A DNA stretch of 64,000 nt from Emiliania huxleyi CCMP1516 (taxonomy: Eukaryota; Haptophyta; Isochrysidales; Noelaerhabdaceae), in contig NW_005198966.1 in the NCBI RefSeq assembly GCF_000372725.1, forward strand, positions 2,131,537-2,195,536, read 5' to 3'. Under the pieces are notes generated by a model that did no database searches, was not told where the DNA came from, and saw only the letters and a program-made list of their open reading frames with translations. This document shows, one piece after another, positions 30,745 through 41,615 of the stretch (position 1 is its first letter; every line of letters begins with the position of its first letter). A program made the translations under genes and the position numbers.

Positions 30745-32280
30745 GAAGGTCCGATACTGGAAGCCCATATAGGCACCACACTCCCCCGCAGTATCGCACC
30801 TCTTGAGTAGGGTGCCCACAGGACCCAATAAAAGAAAGGGAAAAAGAAATGGGGCACCCCCGATCGCAGCACTTCATGTTGGATAGTCGAGAAATTGAGA
30901 GTGTGACTAGGAGGGTGGGACGCTGGGGATTCTCAAAGGTATACCCTTGGAATGGCCGGATCCAGCCTTAAAAGTACGAGATCGCGCGCGCTTCGCGCGC
31001 TGCACCGCCTGTTCTCCGCGGCTGAGTGACGACGCGTGCCGTGTGCCAGCACAGTTGCGCGCGCGCGACGCGACGGCGCCCGCGAGGGAAGGCGCGGGTG
31101 CAGCGGCCGCCGGCGGCCGTGCCGCCCGCCAGCCGGCGCAGCAGCGGCCAGCGCAGCGGCCGCCGGCGCAGCAGCTAGAGCAGCCGGTGCGCGCCTTGCG
31201 AGGCGAGTACTGCCGCCCGGCAGCCTTGAGGCGGCCGGGCGGCAGTACTCCCCGTGCGCGCGCCGAGGCGCCCGCGGCGCGCGCCCGCCCGGCTGCCAGT
31301 AGGAGGCGGCGCAATATGGCCTATAGTACAGCCCTTGAGGAGGAGGAAGAGGCTGGCTGGCAGTGCTGTATGCCGCCGAGGGGCAGTTTTTGGGGTGCTG
31401 TCCCCATCCCACGGGGCTGCAGAAGGCGTCCGCAGCCGGGACAACCCGCCCCCCCAGCCGAGGCCGGTCGAAGCCCACTTGCAAGCAGCCATGAGGAGTC
31501 CTCTTGGTGCTCCTGGCGGCCGTTGGAATGGCGAGCGCGCGCCGATGGGGGGGGGGGGGGTCTTGCTTGCTCCACACCGAGCGCCATCGGTCCGGACCGG
31601 TGCTTGCACCGAGGGGTGGCTTGCACAAGGTCTGAGCCGCGGGCGCTCGGCGCCAAGTGCAGTGTCACGCTCGCACGCGAAGGGGACACAATGGGAAACC
31701 CTCGTTTCCTAGTCACTCGGTCCCCCAACGGAAGAGGCCTCGCTCCTATTGGAACACTCCAACATCAGATTTGCCTCGTGCGTCCCTTTTTGAGCCGGAA
31801 AGCTATTTTCTTTTGGGTCCTGTGGGCACCCTATCTTGAGCGACACTCACTACGTTTCCGCAGCTGGGGATCCTCTTTGTACCCGCCCGTGCTGGCCGGA
31901 TTCTTCCTTCCTCCTCCGACCGAACAACTCAAGTTCGATCGGCCCCAGTCTCGAACTGGCAGCCACCATCTCACCGGAGGTACCGTGTTCGAAGAGGCCA
32001 CCGGCCAAAAGCGCAGACTGAAGGTCCGATACTTGAAGCCCTGTCTGTATGTATGTAGGAAGGTGAAGAACAGCCAGGCTCGGACTGGACACCAACGCGG
32101 TATGGGTGTGGACGCTGGACAGATGATGACGACACGCACGAGCGACACACAGACACAAAGCCCTAATGGACTTACTGCCTACAACACAGCGGAAAAAAGA
32201 AGGAGTCCTATATTGGCGCGGCCCTAGGGTCAGGCTCGGACTGGACACCTCCTACAACGTAGCGAAAAAAGAAGGAGCGT
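30745..32280. mobile_element. composite repeat region before VPS41
   Basis: AAGGTCCGATACTGGAAGCCC (30754) recurs as AAGGTCCGATACTTGAAGCCC at 32021. GGGTGCCCACAGGACCCAA (30811) recurs inverted at about 31813-31831. These paired ends bracket about 1 kb with a perfect 17-bp inverted repeat (GAGTACTGCCGCCCGGC at 31205, complement at 31234-31250). R1 (inverted) lies at 32057-32160. CTACAACACAGCGGAAAAAAG-type sequence is duplicated at 32181 and 32251. No protein is recognisable; the open frames are low-complexity. I read it as one or more non-coding mobile elements. Confidence 0.55.
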
Positions 32281-32338
32281 CGCCTCTCGACTCGCGGCAA
32301 GCCGGGCCGACATCGCCTCGGCCGTCCGGGGAGAAAAC

Positions 32339-33423
32339 ATGGTCGACGACAACAATGCTCAGGAAGTCGACGAGCCTCCTCTCTTCAAGTACCAGCGGCT
32401 GGGCAGGTCCGTCCCGCTCATCCTAGGCTCCGACGCCGCCTCCTCCCTCGCGGTGCACGCGCGGTTCCTCGTGCTCGGCACGGCGTCGGGGGCGCTCCAC
32501 ATCCTCGACCCGTCGGGCCTGGAGCTGCGGCGGTTCGCGCCGCACTCCTCCGCGGTGACGGGCGTCTCGATCGACGCGTCGGGAGAGTTTGTCGGCTCGT
32601 GCTCGCAGGACGGTACCGTCGTCGTGAGCAACACGATCAGCGGCGAGGGCTCAACCCAGTGGTACCCGCGCCCGGTGCAGAGCATCGCGCTGATGGACTC
32701 GGCGGGCGACTTTGCCTCGCGCCGCCCGGTGGCGACGGGCGGTCTGGCGGGCCAGCTGGTGCACTCCGCTCGCGGCTGGTTCGGCGGCGCGAAGGACACC
32801 GTCCTGCACGCGGGCGAGGGGCCCGTCACGGCGGTGGCGTGCGGCGGGCCGCTCATCGCGTGGGCAAACGACGTGGGGGTCAAGGTGTTTGACACGGCGC
32901 ACAACCGGTGCGTCTCGTTCGTCGAGCGGCCGTACGAGCGGCCGCCCTCCGACCTCTTCCGGTGCCAGCTGCTGTGGTCCTCTCCCGCCGAGCTCGTCAT
33001 CGGCTGGGCCGACTCGATCAAGCTCGGCGTCGTGCGCTCGCGCGGCGGCGGCGGGCCAGACTCAAAGGGCCCGCGGCTGTACATGGAGGTGGTGGCGCTG
33101 CTGCAGACGGACTTCTTCGTCTGCGGCCTCGCCACCGCCAGGCTGCGGCGCGAGGGCGGCGCTTGGGCGACCGACCTGCTCGCGCTCGCCTTTGTGCCAG
33201 ACGACGAGGCGGCCGGGCAGGAGCAGGACGGCGGCGGGGGGGCGGCGGGGGGGCCGGCGGCGCCGCCGGAGCTGAGGCTGCTCACGCTGCGGAACGAGGA
33301 GATCCTCTGCGACTCGCTCTCCGTCGAGGGGCACGAGGCGCTGACTGCCGCGCAGTACACGCTCGCCGCCGCTCCGCCGCCGCCGCCCCCCGCCTCGCCC
33401 TCGCCGCTGCAAGCGCTGCCTCA

Positions 33424-33458
<35 letters not shown>

Positions 33459-33461
33459 GGA

Positions 33462-33492
<31 letters not shown>

Positions 33493-35595
33493 TCCGCCGC
33501 CGCCCCCGCCCTCCCGAGACCTCAACCCGATGATGGCTGCCCGCGGCGCCCTCTCTGCCGCCGCCACCTCGGCAGCCTCCGCCGTCGGGGGCGCTGCGGC
33601 GGCCGCCGCGGCCGTCGTCAACGCCGGCGGAGCGAGTGCAGCGTGGACGCCGCTCGCGGCAGCGGCGGCGCGCAGCAGCGTGGCGCCCGGCGGCTGGGAA
33701 GCGGCGTACCAGTGCGCGGGGTGCCTCGGAGGGCGGCGCGGCCGACGGCGTCCCTTTGACGCTCCTCACCGCGGCTGCGCTGTAGGTGCGACGACCTCTC
33801 CGAGATGACTGCGTACGTCGTCGCGCCTCATGACATCGTGGTGGCTCGCTCCTTCTCGTGGGACGACCGCATCGCGTGGCTCCTCTCGTCGGGGAGGTTC
33901 GAGCTCGCCCTCACCCTCGCCAGCAGGCACACGGCCAGCCTCAGCCGCCACACGCCCCTCGCGATCGCCGAGCAGTACGCGGCCTCGCTCCTCGAGGCGC
34001 CGCACGCCGCACCTGCGAGCTGCGCGCCCGGGAGCAGCACGCCGGCGCCGGCGGACGGCGGCACGGCGAGGGGAGGGGAGGTGGGCGGAGCCGGTTCGGC
34101 GGGTCTGAGGGCTGAGGGCGCGGACTCGGACAGTGGCAGCGGTCTCAGCCAATCGGAGCAGGGAGGCGAGCTCGAGGCGCCCGCCTCGGTGGCGGCGCGC
34201 GTCCTGGCGTCGCAGCTCGGCAACGACGCCGCGCGCTGGCTGCGGTGGCTGCGTCGCTTCGCCGCCGTCGGCGCAGTCCGCTGGCTCGTCGAGGCGGTGC
34301 CCGTGAGGCCGCCGCTGCAGGGCGCGGGAGGCAGCGCCTCGGACGTGTACGAGAGCGCGCTCGAGCTGCTGATGAGGGAGGCGCCCGCCGAGGCGCTCGC
34401 CTACCTCCGCTCGTGGCACCCCTCCCTCTGGAGAGAGCCGGTATTGCGCGATGCGGCGACCGCGGCGCTGCAGCACGCGAGGGCGGCGGCGCAGCCGGCG
34501 GCTTGCGCGGCGGCGGCGCTCGCTTCCGAGCTGGCGGCGGCGGCGGCGGAGGCGGACCGGGTGTCAGAGATGCGGGGACGGGCCGGGTGCACTGCTTGCG
34601 CGCTCGCCGCGGCTTCGGAGGCGCCGCCGGCGCCGGCGCCGGAGGGCGAGCGGCCGCTGTCGCCTGCGGAGAGCGCGCTCACCGAGGTGCTCGCACTGCT
34701 GGCGGTATCGCGGCGCGAGGTGGGCGTGGCGCTCGACCTGCTCCTCTCGCTCCCCGCGGGGCAGGCCGATGTCTTTGTCTTTCTCAGCCAGCAGGGCGCA
34801 CACGCCCTCGCTCTCCACCGGCTGCTCGACCTCGCCCGCCTCTCGTGGCCCCGCACGCTCGCGCTGCTCCTCGCGCGGAGCGACTCGTCCTTCCCGCCCG
34901 CCGCCGTCGTCCCTCAGCTCGAGGCGGCGCCGTGCGAGCCGCCGGCCCTCTGGCTGCACGAGTACCTCCACGGGCTGCTCGAGTGCAACCCGGCTGCCGC
35001 GGCGCCCTTCGCGCCGCGCCAAGTCGAGCTGTACGCAGCACTGGCGCCGCAGCAGCTGCTGCCCTTTCTGCGCTCGTCGAGCGGGTACGAGCCAGAGGCT
35101 GCGCTCGACGTGGCCAAGGAGCACGGGCTCGTCGACGCGCAGATCTACTTGCTCGCGCAGCAGGGCGCCGCCAGGGCGGCGCTCTCCCTCGCGCTGGGCG
35201 ACGGGCGCGACCTCGGCGCCGCGCTCAAGCTGGTAACAGAGAGCGGCGAGGAGGAGCTGTGGCCTCTGCTGCTCGACGAGGCGGTGGCGTCGCCCGCGCT
35301 GACGCAGGAGCTGCTCCTGCGCGTCTGCCGCCCGCCGCTGCTCGCCATCGACCCGCTCGCGCTGCTCCGCCGGCTGCCCGAGGGCGAGCGGATCGACGGC
35401 CTCCGCAAGCACCTCACCCGCTTGCTGCGGCAAGTCGCCGAGCACGAGGGCCTCTCGAGGGGCGCCGCCGCTATCGCGCACGCCGACACGGCGGCGCTCC
35501 TGGGCGAGCGGCATGCGGCGCAGTGCCGCGGAACAACCCTGCATTTGCCGCTTCCACAGGACCCGTCGGCGAGCGGCGAGGCGGGCCCAGACTAG
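32339..35595 (+). CDS. VPS41: VPS41 homolog (HOPS complex subunit), 2 exons
   Basis: A 1063-residue protein from exons 32339-33720 and 33786-35595 (65-nt GT-AG intron, phase kept). Vps41 tethers vesicles to the vacuole/lysosome in the HOPS complex. The N-terminal WD/beta-propeller starts PLFKYQRLGRSVPLIL and DAASSLAVHARFLVLGT and includes HAGEGPVTAV and IAWANDVGVKVFD, all characteristic of Vps41. Then follow AYVVAPHDIVVARSFSWDDR (family: SPRDVVVAK...DDHIDWLL), a CHCR-type helical repeat region, and LPFLRSSSGYEPEAALDVAK. The protein ends about where animal Vps41 begins its RING-H2 domain; no Cys/His cluster follows. A proline run of over 30 residues is inserted at the end of the propeller (33370-33520). 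Confidence 0.92.
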
Positions 35596-35837
35596 CTGGC
35601 GAGCGTGTGCGTGTCTGAGCAACTGATGTCAACTCGGCTAGCCACTGCCACTGAGCGAAACTGCAACCGTGATGTCTCGTGAGCCGTCCCGTGAGGAGGC
35701 GAGAATTTGTTCTCCATTGCACAAAGATCACAGGACCTGCTCCTTTTTACCCACCTGGGCATCTCCGGTGTCGGATATCGGATCTCATATCCTGCATGTG
35801 GAGAAATAAATAAAAACGGACGTCTCTACTGTGAGAT

Positions 35838-36330
35838 GGGTAAAAAGAAACAGGTCCCCACCCGTGCGATCTTTGTGCAGGGTTTTTTGTGCGTGTGGTC
35901 GGCGACTAGCCGGGGTCGTCCTCCCGACGGGGGACTAGCACTAGCCGTCTTCCACATGCACATGGTCCCTCGGGTCCCTGCTACTCTTAATCTCTTCGTA
36001 AACCCTCCTGCTGATCTCCGCAAAGTCCTGCTCCCTCCCTCGTCTCGCCCTGCGCGTCTGCTCCGCCTCCCCGTCGTCTGCCCTGCGTCGTCTGGCGACG
36101 GGTCCTCCATAGTCGGTCGAGGTCGCCGCCCTCCTCGTGCCTCTTCCCAACGTTCCCTCGGCGGCCGATGCCGTCTGCTCCGGCTCCCCCGTCCCCGGGT
36201 CTGCCCTGCTCTCGCCTGCGCTAGTTTCTGTTTCGTCATCACCGGTGTCTCTCCTCTTCTTTCTCCTCTTCTTGTATGCTTTGTACATCGCGTCGATTCC
36301 TTTTCGCGTGAGCACCACCCTGAAGCCCGC
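35838..36330. repeat. dispersed repeat R10, long copy
   Basis: CAGGTCCCCACCCGTGCGAT then CTTTGTGCAGGGTT (35850-35886) and GCGTCGATTCCTTTTCGCGT then GAGCAC (36291-36316) both recur at 40008-40160, where the roughly 400 bp between them is reduced to about 80 bp. The long copy overlaps the 212-residue ORF, which suggests that this ORF belongs to the element. Confidence 0.75.
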
Positions 36331-36579
36331 CCAGCAGCTAAACCGCTCCCTAAGTCGAAGGAGCATCATCAGTCTCACCCACTTCGCTTGCTGCCCACTG
36401 TCTCCGCTCCCTCCCGCTTGAGCTGCCGTCGCGGCCCTCATTCCTCCCACTGGCTGCTGGCCCGTCCGCACGTTACCCCCGTTATCCCTCCTCCTCCGCG
36501 ACTCCCTCAAGGCCGGCCGGGCCTCCTTCCACCTAGCGAAGAGCTTCCTCAGCCACTCGATGTGTTCCTCTCTCTTCAT
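35941..36579 (-). CDS. basic 212-residue ORF, probably repeat-associated
   Basis: An intact frame with start MKREEHIEWLRKLFARWKEA and a very basic middle (YKAYKKRRKKRRD), then Ala/Arg/Glu-rich sequence. No known domain. It overlaps dispersed repeat R10, and the copy at 40003-40160 is a deletion version lacking most of it. It may be a fragment of a transposon protein or a chance frame. Confidence 0.35.
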   Translation of the reverse strand: MKREEHIEWLRKLFARWKEARPALRESRRRRDNGGNVRTGQQPVGGMRAATAAQAGGSGDSGQQAKWVRLMMLLRLRERFSCWAGFRVVLTRKGIDAMYKAYKKRRKKRRDTGDDETETSAGESRADPGTGEPEQTASAAEGTLGRGTRRAATSTDYGGPVARRRRADDGEAEQTRRARRGREQDFAEISRRVYEEIKSSRDPRDHVHVEDG

Positions 36580-36887
36580 TATGCGCGTGTGGAGAGGTGT
36601 GTGTCCGTCTTTATTTATTTAGGATCGTGCCCCGAGTCAGAGCGGAGTTATAGAGAGAGGGGGCATCAGACGTACATGAAACATGATCATGGTATTGAGC
36701 AGCGCAGAAGCACACGGAAAGCAGCGGCGCGCTCTGCCTCTGGCTCTCCACGAGCTCCGAGGTGTTTAGTCTCTCGGTTGTTCTCTATTCTTAGACGCTA
36801 CAAACGAAAAAACGTGTTGTGTGTGTTCAGAGAGAAAGTATGTGGGACGCATGTACGGTGACCCCGCTTCTCTATCACCCAACGGAA

Positions 36888-37658
36888 CTATCGCCTGGCA
36901 GGGACACCTCTTGAAACGGATCGGCACGAGCACAGAGCGTGTGTGCACGCGCCCCTGATACAGCGCATGCGGCCGCACGACTTGATCTGGCGGTCAGTAG
37001 CAGCAATCAATGCATGCGGGTCCGGGTAATCCCCTAGACTCACAAAGTTTGGGTGCCAGTAAAAATCTAGATCGTCGATCAGGCACAGCAGTCCTTTGTC
37101 AATGAGGTGAGGCACTACCGCGAACTCAGCCCCCTCAATGTTCATCTTCACCACCACGTGATCTTGCGGACATACAGTCCGAGCAACAAAGGAAGCGAAG
37201 TCAACAGTCGGGACATCGACTGTCTTGGAGCTGCCACCCATCTGACCCCAGTCACGCACGACGGACGAACCCCACTGCGCGCGCCGCATGCCAGTCTTTG
37301 TGTCGTCAATACTGAGGCGGATGGACGAATTCGCATCGGACCAAGCGGCAGCGATCGAGATGTGAAGCAGAGGGTGTGCCGCCTCGAGCGCTTCGAGCGC
37401 CACACGATGGGTTGGCGAGGCCTCGAAAGCGAACACCTCCCATTCGCTGGCATTGTACCCCGACACCGGGAACGTCCAGTGAGGATTGACGCTGAACTTG
37501 GGAATTTTACCAGAGTAGAATGCTCGGAGCACATCCCCGCGATTGCTGCCAACTTCAAAGAACAGGTGGCGCCGCGGCCGGCGTGCGCACAACCTCTCCA
37601 GCCGTGGCAGTGCGCGTTCGCGAGCGGCCATGAACAGCACAACGAGCCATGGTGTCAT
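36888..37658 (-). CDS. FkbM-family methyltransferase-like protein
   Basis: A 256-residue SAM-dependent methyltransferase of the FkbM type. Evidence is the SAM-binding motif FFEVGSNRGDVL, the acidic second motif VFAFEASPTHR, and the FkbM hallmark VVVKMNIEGAEFAVVPHLIDKG followed by LIDDLDFYWHP. The N-terminus (MTPWLVVLFMAARE) is weakly hydrophobic, perhaps a signal anchor, as in many algal FkbM proteins that act on glycans in the secretory path. The last 25 residues (from IKSCGRM) are Cys/Arg-rich and may be read-through of an unrecognised intron. The substrate is unknown. It is transcribed in the same direction as the KATNIP-like gene upstream, 270 bp away. Confidence 0.8.
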   Translation of the reverse strand: MTPWLVVLFMAARERALPRLERLCARRPRRHLFFEVGSNRGDVLRAFYSGKIPKFSVNPHWTFPVSGYNASEWEVFAFEASPTHRVALEALEAAHPLLHISIAAAWSDANSSIRLSIDDTKTGMRRAQWGSSVVRDWGQMGGSSKTVDVPTVDFASFVARTVCPQDHVVVKMNIEGAEFAVVPHLIDKGLLCLIDDLDFYWHPNFVSLGDYPDPHALIAATDRQIKSCGRMRCIRGACTHALCSCRSVSRGVPARR

Positions 37659-37924
37659 GACGAGAAAAGCTCTGAGAGCGATGCCTCAGGGGCCGTTGAG
37701 ACCAGACATATCGAGTTTTCAACTCGATCGAACTAGCCGCGTTTCAATGCGCCTCAAATTTCTTTTGTCACATCTTGTTCGCGCCACTCGGGGCGCCGGC
37801 AGCCGCCGCGCGCCTTTCTTTTTTCAGCGCTGCGCCACGCCGCTGCCCGCCCGCAGCAAACAAGACACAGACAGCTTCGAACCACCAAGTAAACTCTCAT
37901 GCGAGTCTCCGGTCAACGACAACG

Positions 37925-39901
37925 TCAAGCAGCTCGACCGCCGGGACGGATGCAGGCGGTCATGGGTCTTGCCTGCCGGTCCGACGGCGGCAGCACCTGG
38001 TTGGCGAGCACGCCGTTGTCAAAGATCTGCAGCTCCTCAACAAGCTCCTCGGAACTGTACACGTGGTGTCGCTCCGCATCGATCAGAGCCTCGTTGTCCG
38101 TGAAGAGAACTGTCTGCACTTTGTAGTCGCTGCCAGTTGCGGGGGGGGGCAGCGCTGCGTCGGCGCGTCGCTGCGGCGCCGCACGGAGCACACCCTGAAA
38201 GATGAGCGCGCCATCAAGTAGCAGCTGGAACGAACGCACCCCGCGCGCCGGCGTCTTTGCGTAGTTCCAAATGCGAACGGCTCCAATGGTCACCGTGTTT
38301 GGCATCGTGAGAGTAACCGAAGCGCTCGCGCCAAGACTGTACGGCGCGAGCCACCCCCACGCGCAGTCTCCGCCCAGCAGCAGCTTGTCCACGGTCCGTG
38401 TGTCCCCGTGCATCCCTGGAAGAGCGATGACACCGATAGGATCGGCGGTGATCGCAGCTCGTTGGAGATCGATGGTTGTTCCCTCTGGCGATAGGAGCTC
38501 GAGCCCGTTTAGGCCCAAATAATGCGGGTCGCCCCAGGTGGACTCGCAGAGCAAAACCAGCTGCTTTCCGTGTGGATGGAGCCGCACCTCGTAATCTTGC
38601 ATCGGGGGCAGAGACGGCATGAACCCGGCTGCCCGCGGCGCAGGCTCGCGCTGGCCAGCCGAGGTCGCAGGCCGTGCAGCGACGGCCGTGACTTCGCTCG
38701 GAATGACGCGGGGCCGGCACTCTAGAGCGCCGGCCTCTGCGCCGGGCGTGTGCGGCCGCTCCGTACGGAAGGCGTCAGAGTCGTGCTCAGGCGAGTGGCA
38801 GCATAGGTCGTGCGCCTCGATGGCGGTGAGCGTTTGCGGCTCGAGCGTGAACAAGATGCTTTCGGCGCACGCAAAGGCGTCCACCACGTTCCCGCAAGCC
38901 TTGTTGATCTCGCCGCGAAAGATGAGCGCGCCGTCGAGCCGCAGCTCAATTCGACGCGCACCTCGGTATGAGTGGATTCTCGATTTATTGTAGTTCCAGA
39001 CTCTCACGAGCGAGAGCCGGCAGGGCGCGGGAAGCTCAATCCCCAAGAGGTTGCGCTCGCCAGCGGTGTATGGAGCCAGCCACAGGTGGTTGTCGTTGCA
39101 GGTGGCACAGACTCCATCGGTCAAGTTGGACACAACTCGCGGGTCGTCCGAACATTCTGGGAGGACGTTGATGTCGGCGGGCGAGGCCCAAATCCGACCT
39201 GCGGATAGGTCAACCGGCAGCCCTGCGCTGTCGAATGCCTCGATGGCGGCCAGCCCGACGTAATAAGGATCGCCCCAAGTGCTGAGGATGTCCATCTGCA
39301 GCTTTCGTCCCGCCGGCAGCGCGACGAAGACCCCTTCCTCCTCCTCCCAGCCACTCGCTGCTGGCGCCGTGGGCGTGATGAAGTCGAGGGAACGTGGGCC
39401 GCCTGCGCCCGCACATTGGGTGTACCCGCTAGCCGAGGAGTAGGAGGAGCCCGCAGGTGAGGCGGGGCACGAGCGACGGCTTGCGGTTGACTCCCCGCTC
39501 GGCGGCCGGGAGCCACTCGACGGCGGGCGTGACGCAGAGAGACTCGATCCATGGCTCGACGAACAGCCGCAGGCCCCGCCGCGCCAGAGTCCAGAGCTGC
39601 TGGCATCGCACCCACCTCTTGCAATGCTGCTTTGGCCACCGAGCTGCAGGTTCGATGCTGCACCGAGGTTGAAGTGCTCGCTTTCGTACATGCTGCCGCC
39701 GCTGCCAACATGGCGCGATGCGCAGTCTCTCCGCTCGCTAGCCATGCGAGTCTGCACAAAATTTTGCAGAAGTGCGTCCTCGGGAGCGACGCGCGTCGGT
39801 GCAGGGCTCTGCGTGGGTGAAGTACGACGCCAGTCGGTTGCGCCGGAGCGCGCCGACGATGGCGCGCGCCGGCCGGCGGCGGGCGCCGACTCGAAGTGCA
39901 T
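37925..39901 (-). CDS. KATNIP: KATNIP-like protein (katanin-interacting, DUF4457)
   Basis: A 658-residue single-exon protein with two copies of the KATNIP/KIAA0556 module. Copy 1 (about residues 200-350) reads STWGDPYYVGLAAIEAF, WASPADINVLPE, DDPRVVSNL, DNHLWLAPYTAGE, VRVWNYNKSRIHSYRGARRI and LDGALIFRGEI. Copy 2 (about 450-600) reads STWGDPHYLGLNGLELL, GWLAPYSLGA, AVRIWNYAKTPARGVRSF and LDGALIFQGVL. In animals and ciliates the protein binds katanin and microtubules at the basal body and axoneme. The first 180 residues are Ser/Gly-rich and likely disordered; translation may really start at MASERRD. Animal homologs are over 1500 residues, so this is a short form. Its presence implies a flagellate stage. 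Confidence 0.88.
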   Translation of the reverse strand: MHFESAPAAGRRAPSSARSGATDWRRTSPTQSPAPTRVAPEDALLQNFVQTRMASERRDCASRHVGSGGSMYESEHFNLGAASNLQLGGQSSIARGGCDASSSGLWRGGACGCSSSHGSSLSASRPPSSGSRPPSGESTASRRSCPASPAGSSYSSASGYTQCAGAGGPRSLDFITPTAPAASGWEEEEGVFVALPAGRKLQMDILSTWGDPYYVGLAAIEAFDSAGLPVDLSAGRIWASPADINVLPECSDDPRVVSNLTDGVCATCNDNHLWLAPYTAGERNLLGIELPAPCRLSLVRVWNYNKSRIHSYRGARRIELRLDGALIFRGEINKACGNVVDAFACAESILFTLEPQTLTAIEAHDLCCHSPEHDSDAFRTERPHTPGAEAGALECRPRVIPSEVTAVAARPATSAGQREPAPRAAGFMPSLPPMQDYEVRLHPHGKQLVLLCESTWGDPHYLGLNGLELLSPEGTTIDLQRAAITADPIGVIALPGMHGDTRTVDKLLLGGDCAWGWLAPYSLGASASVTLTMPNTVTIGAVRIWNYAKTPARGVRSFQLLLDGALIFQGVLRAAPQRRADAALPPPATGSDYKVQTVLFTDNEALIDAERHHVYSSEELVEELQIFDNGVLANQVLPPSDRQARPMTACIRPGGRAA

Positions 39902-40002
39902 TCGTCGCAGGCAGCGTTGCCGACGGTTTCATTTCATTTCATTTCATGAAAATAAAGAAAAAAGCGTGGTTGTTTCATAAGATCGAAGGCTAAGCTCAAA
40001 AA

Positions 40003-40160
40003 AAGGAACAGGTCCCCACCCGTGCGATCTTTGTGCAGGGTTCTTTGTAGTATTTCATGAGGGAGCGCGTGAGCTCGGTTTTCTTTTTGCGATCACTCAT
40101 GACTTCTTGTGCGGCACGCATCGCGTCGTGGCGTCGATTCCTTCTCGCGTGAGCACTTCC
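40003..40160 (+). repeat. dispersed repeat R10, short copy
   Basis: Matches both ends of 35838-36330 with the middle deleted. It lies just upstream of the KATNIP-like start, on the promoter side. Confidence 0.75.
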
Positions 40161-40469
40161 CACAACAACATACCTGAATACACCTAAACCTGAATGCTGA
40201 AAGCCTGCGCCCAGCGAGGCTGAATCGTGATTCGTGTGCCGTGCGGAGGAATGGAAATAATGGGAAATTTTGCGGAAATGGGGAACCCCCGCGCGGCTCC
40301 CCCCTCCACTTCTACGGACTCCGAGAGGAGCAAAAAAGTAATATATCTTTACTTCCAAAACCCGGACGTGCCTCCACCGGCACGCCGCTTCCGACAGGGT
40401 GATGGAAGGTTCGACGCACCCCCGGACTGGGCGGAGAGGTCCCAGGAAACAAAGGCCTGGGCTGTCCGC

Positions 40470-40555
40470 CCCGCCCCCACTTGCCCTGACTGCACAGGAT
40501 AGCGTGCCCCGACAAACGGCGGCACATAGCGGGGGACACTGCGCCGGGGGTATGC
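40470..40555 (+). repeat. dispersed repeat R8, copy 1
   Basis: CCCCCACTTGCCCTGACTGC then ACAGGAT and AGCGGGGGACACTGCGC recur at 44530-44610 in the same orientation. In both cases TTCTTACCTTCAAG-like or TTTACTTCCAAAAC sequence precedes within 80-100 bp. R8 is followed here by G/A-rich imperfect tandem units (GGGAGAGGGAGGCCCGGTGG, 40700-40770) and C/T-rich units (40780-40840). Confidence 0.8.
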
Positions 40556-40559
40556 CTAA

Positions 40560-41615
40560 CTTTGGTGCTTTGTGTGGGTCGCGTTCCCATGGTAGTTGTG
40601 TGGCTGAAGCCCTCGTGCCGCTGGCGTACGTCCACCCCCCCTTCTCAGGAGGTGGTTCCCCCAGCGGCTGGCCCCTCGAGACTGTCGGTGCTTGGCGGGA
40701 GGAGGGGGAGAGGGAGGCCCGGTGGGAGGAGAGGGAGAGGGAGGCCCGGTGGGAGGGGAGGGAGAGGGAGGCCGCCTTGGGCTCTTCTCCTCCCCCCTCC
40801 CTAGGCTCTTCTCCTCTCCCCACCCTGGGATCTTCTCCCCTCCTCCCTGGTACTCTCGGCCTGATTACCGGAGCGACTGCTGGAGCAGACGCTGGGGGGA
40901 CACTCACGCCCGGAGGCGGTACGCACGACCCGGAGGCGTGGGGATGGGGGGGCGCCGCGCCGCCGCCGCCGTGCCGCCTTCTCCCGCTTTGATCTCCCTC
41001 AGCTGCTTCTCCTCAACTCAACCTGTGAGCTTGCGAGGGCGGCGGGGGTGGGAGTGCTCTCGGGCGGCGTGTGCGAGCGCGCGCGGCGCGAGATCTTCTT
41101 CGCGAGGGCACGGTGGGTCGGGTGAGTATCTCGCGCGCTCGCACTATTTCACGTTATATGAGGCACTGCCCTTGAGTGCCTTTGCAGAACCGCCAGCGGC
41201 GGTGGTCGAGCCGGTTCGCGGTTCGAGTCGGGACCTTTTGGCTCCCGGCTCGAAAGACTCGGGTGGAGGGTTGCTTCGCTCTCGCGGAGCGAGCGCGGGC
41301 GCGCGCGCGCGGGTGCGTGTGCGCGTGCGCTGCTGCAAGGCGAGGCGCGGCGCGGCGCGGCGCGGCGCGGCGCGGCGAGGCGGGCGGCGGCGGCGCGCGG
41401 TCGTTCCTTTTGCCCGGGTGAGGCGTGGCGAGCGCGTCGCGTGGTGATGACGCCGCACGCGGAGAAGCTCTTGGTGACCCACCGCGGTGGCAGCGAGCCG
41501 AAGCAAGCCACCTGCCGCATGACGGGTTGACCTCGAAAAAGAATTTTTTGTACGGACTCCGAGAGGAGCATCGCTGGGCTGTTAGCCTGTTTGTATTTGA
41601 ACGCCTGTTTTTGTC
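40560..41615. other. low-complexity region, no gene seen
   Basis: It holds GA-rich and CT-rich tandem units, then GC-rich sequence with a CGCGG run (41343-41376). Frames through it are Gly/Arg/Ala-rich and not convincing. The box GGTTCGCGGTTCGAGTC (41213) resembles an RNA polymerase III B box, but no tRNA cloverleaf fits. Confidence 0.45.

Noticed and set aside
33400..33520. GCC/CCG microsatellite as an intron in VPS41
   Set aside because: The frame stays open, and the downstream GT-AG intron at 33721 already explains the break in the protein.
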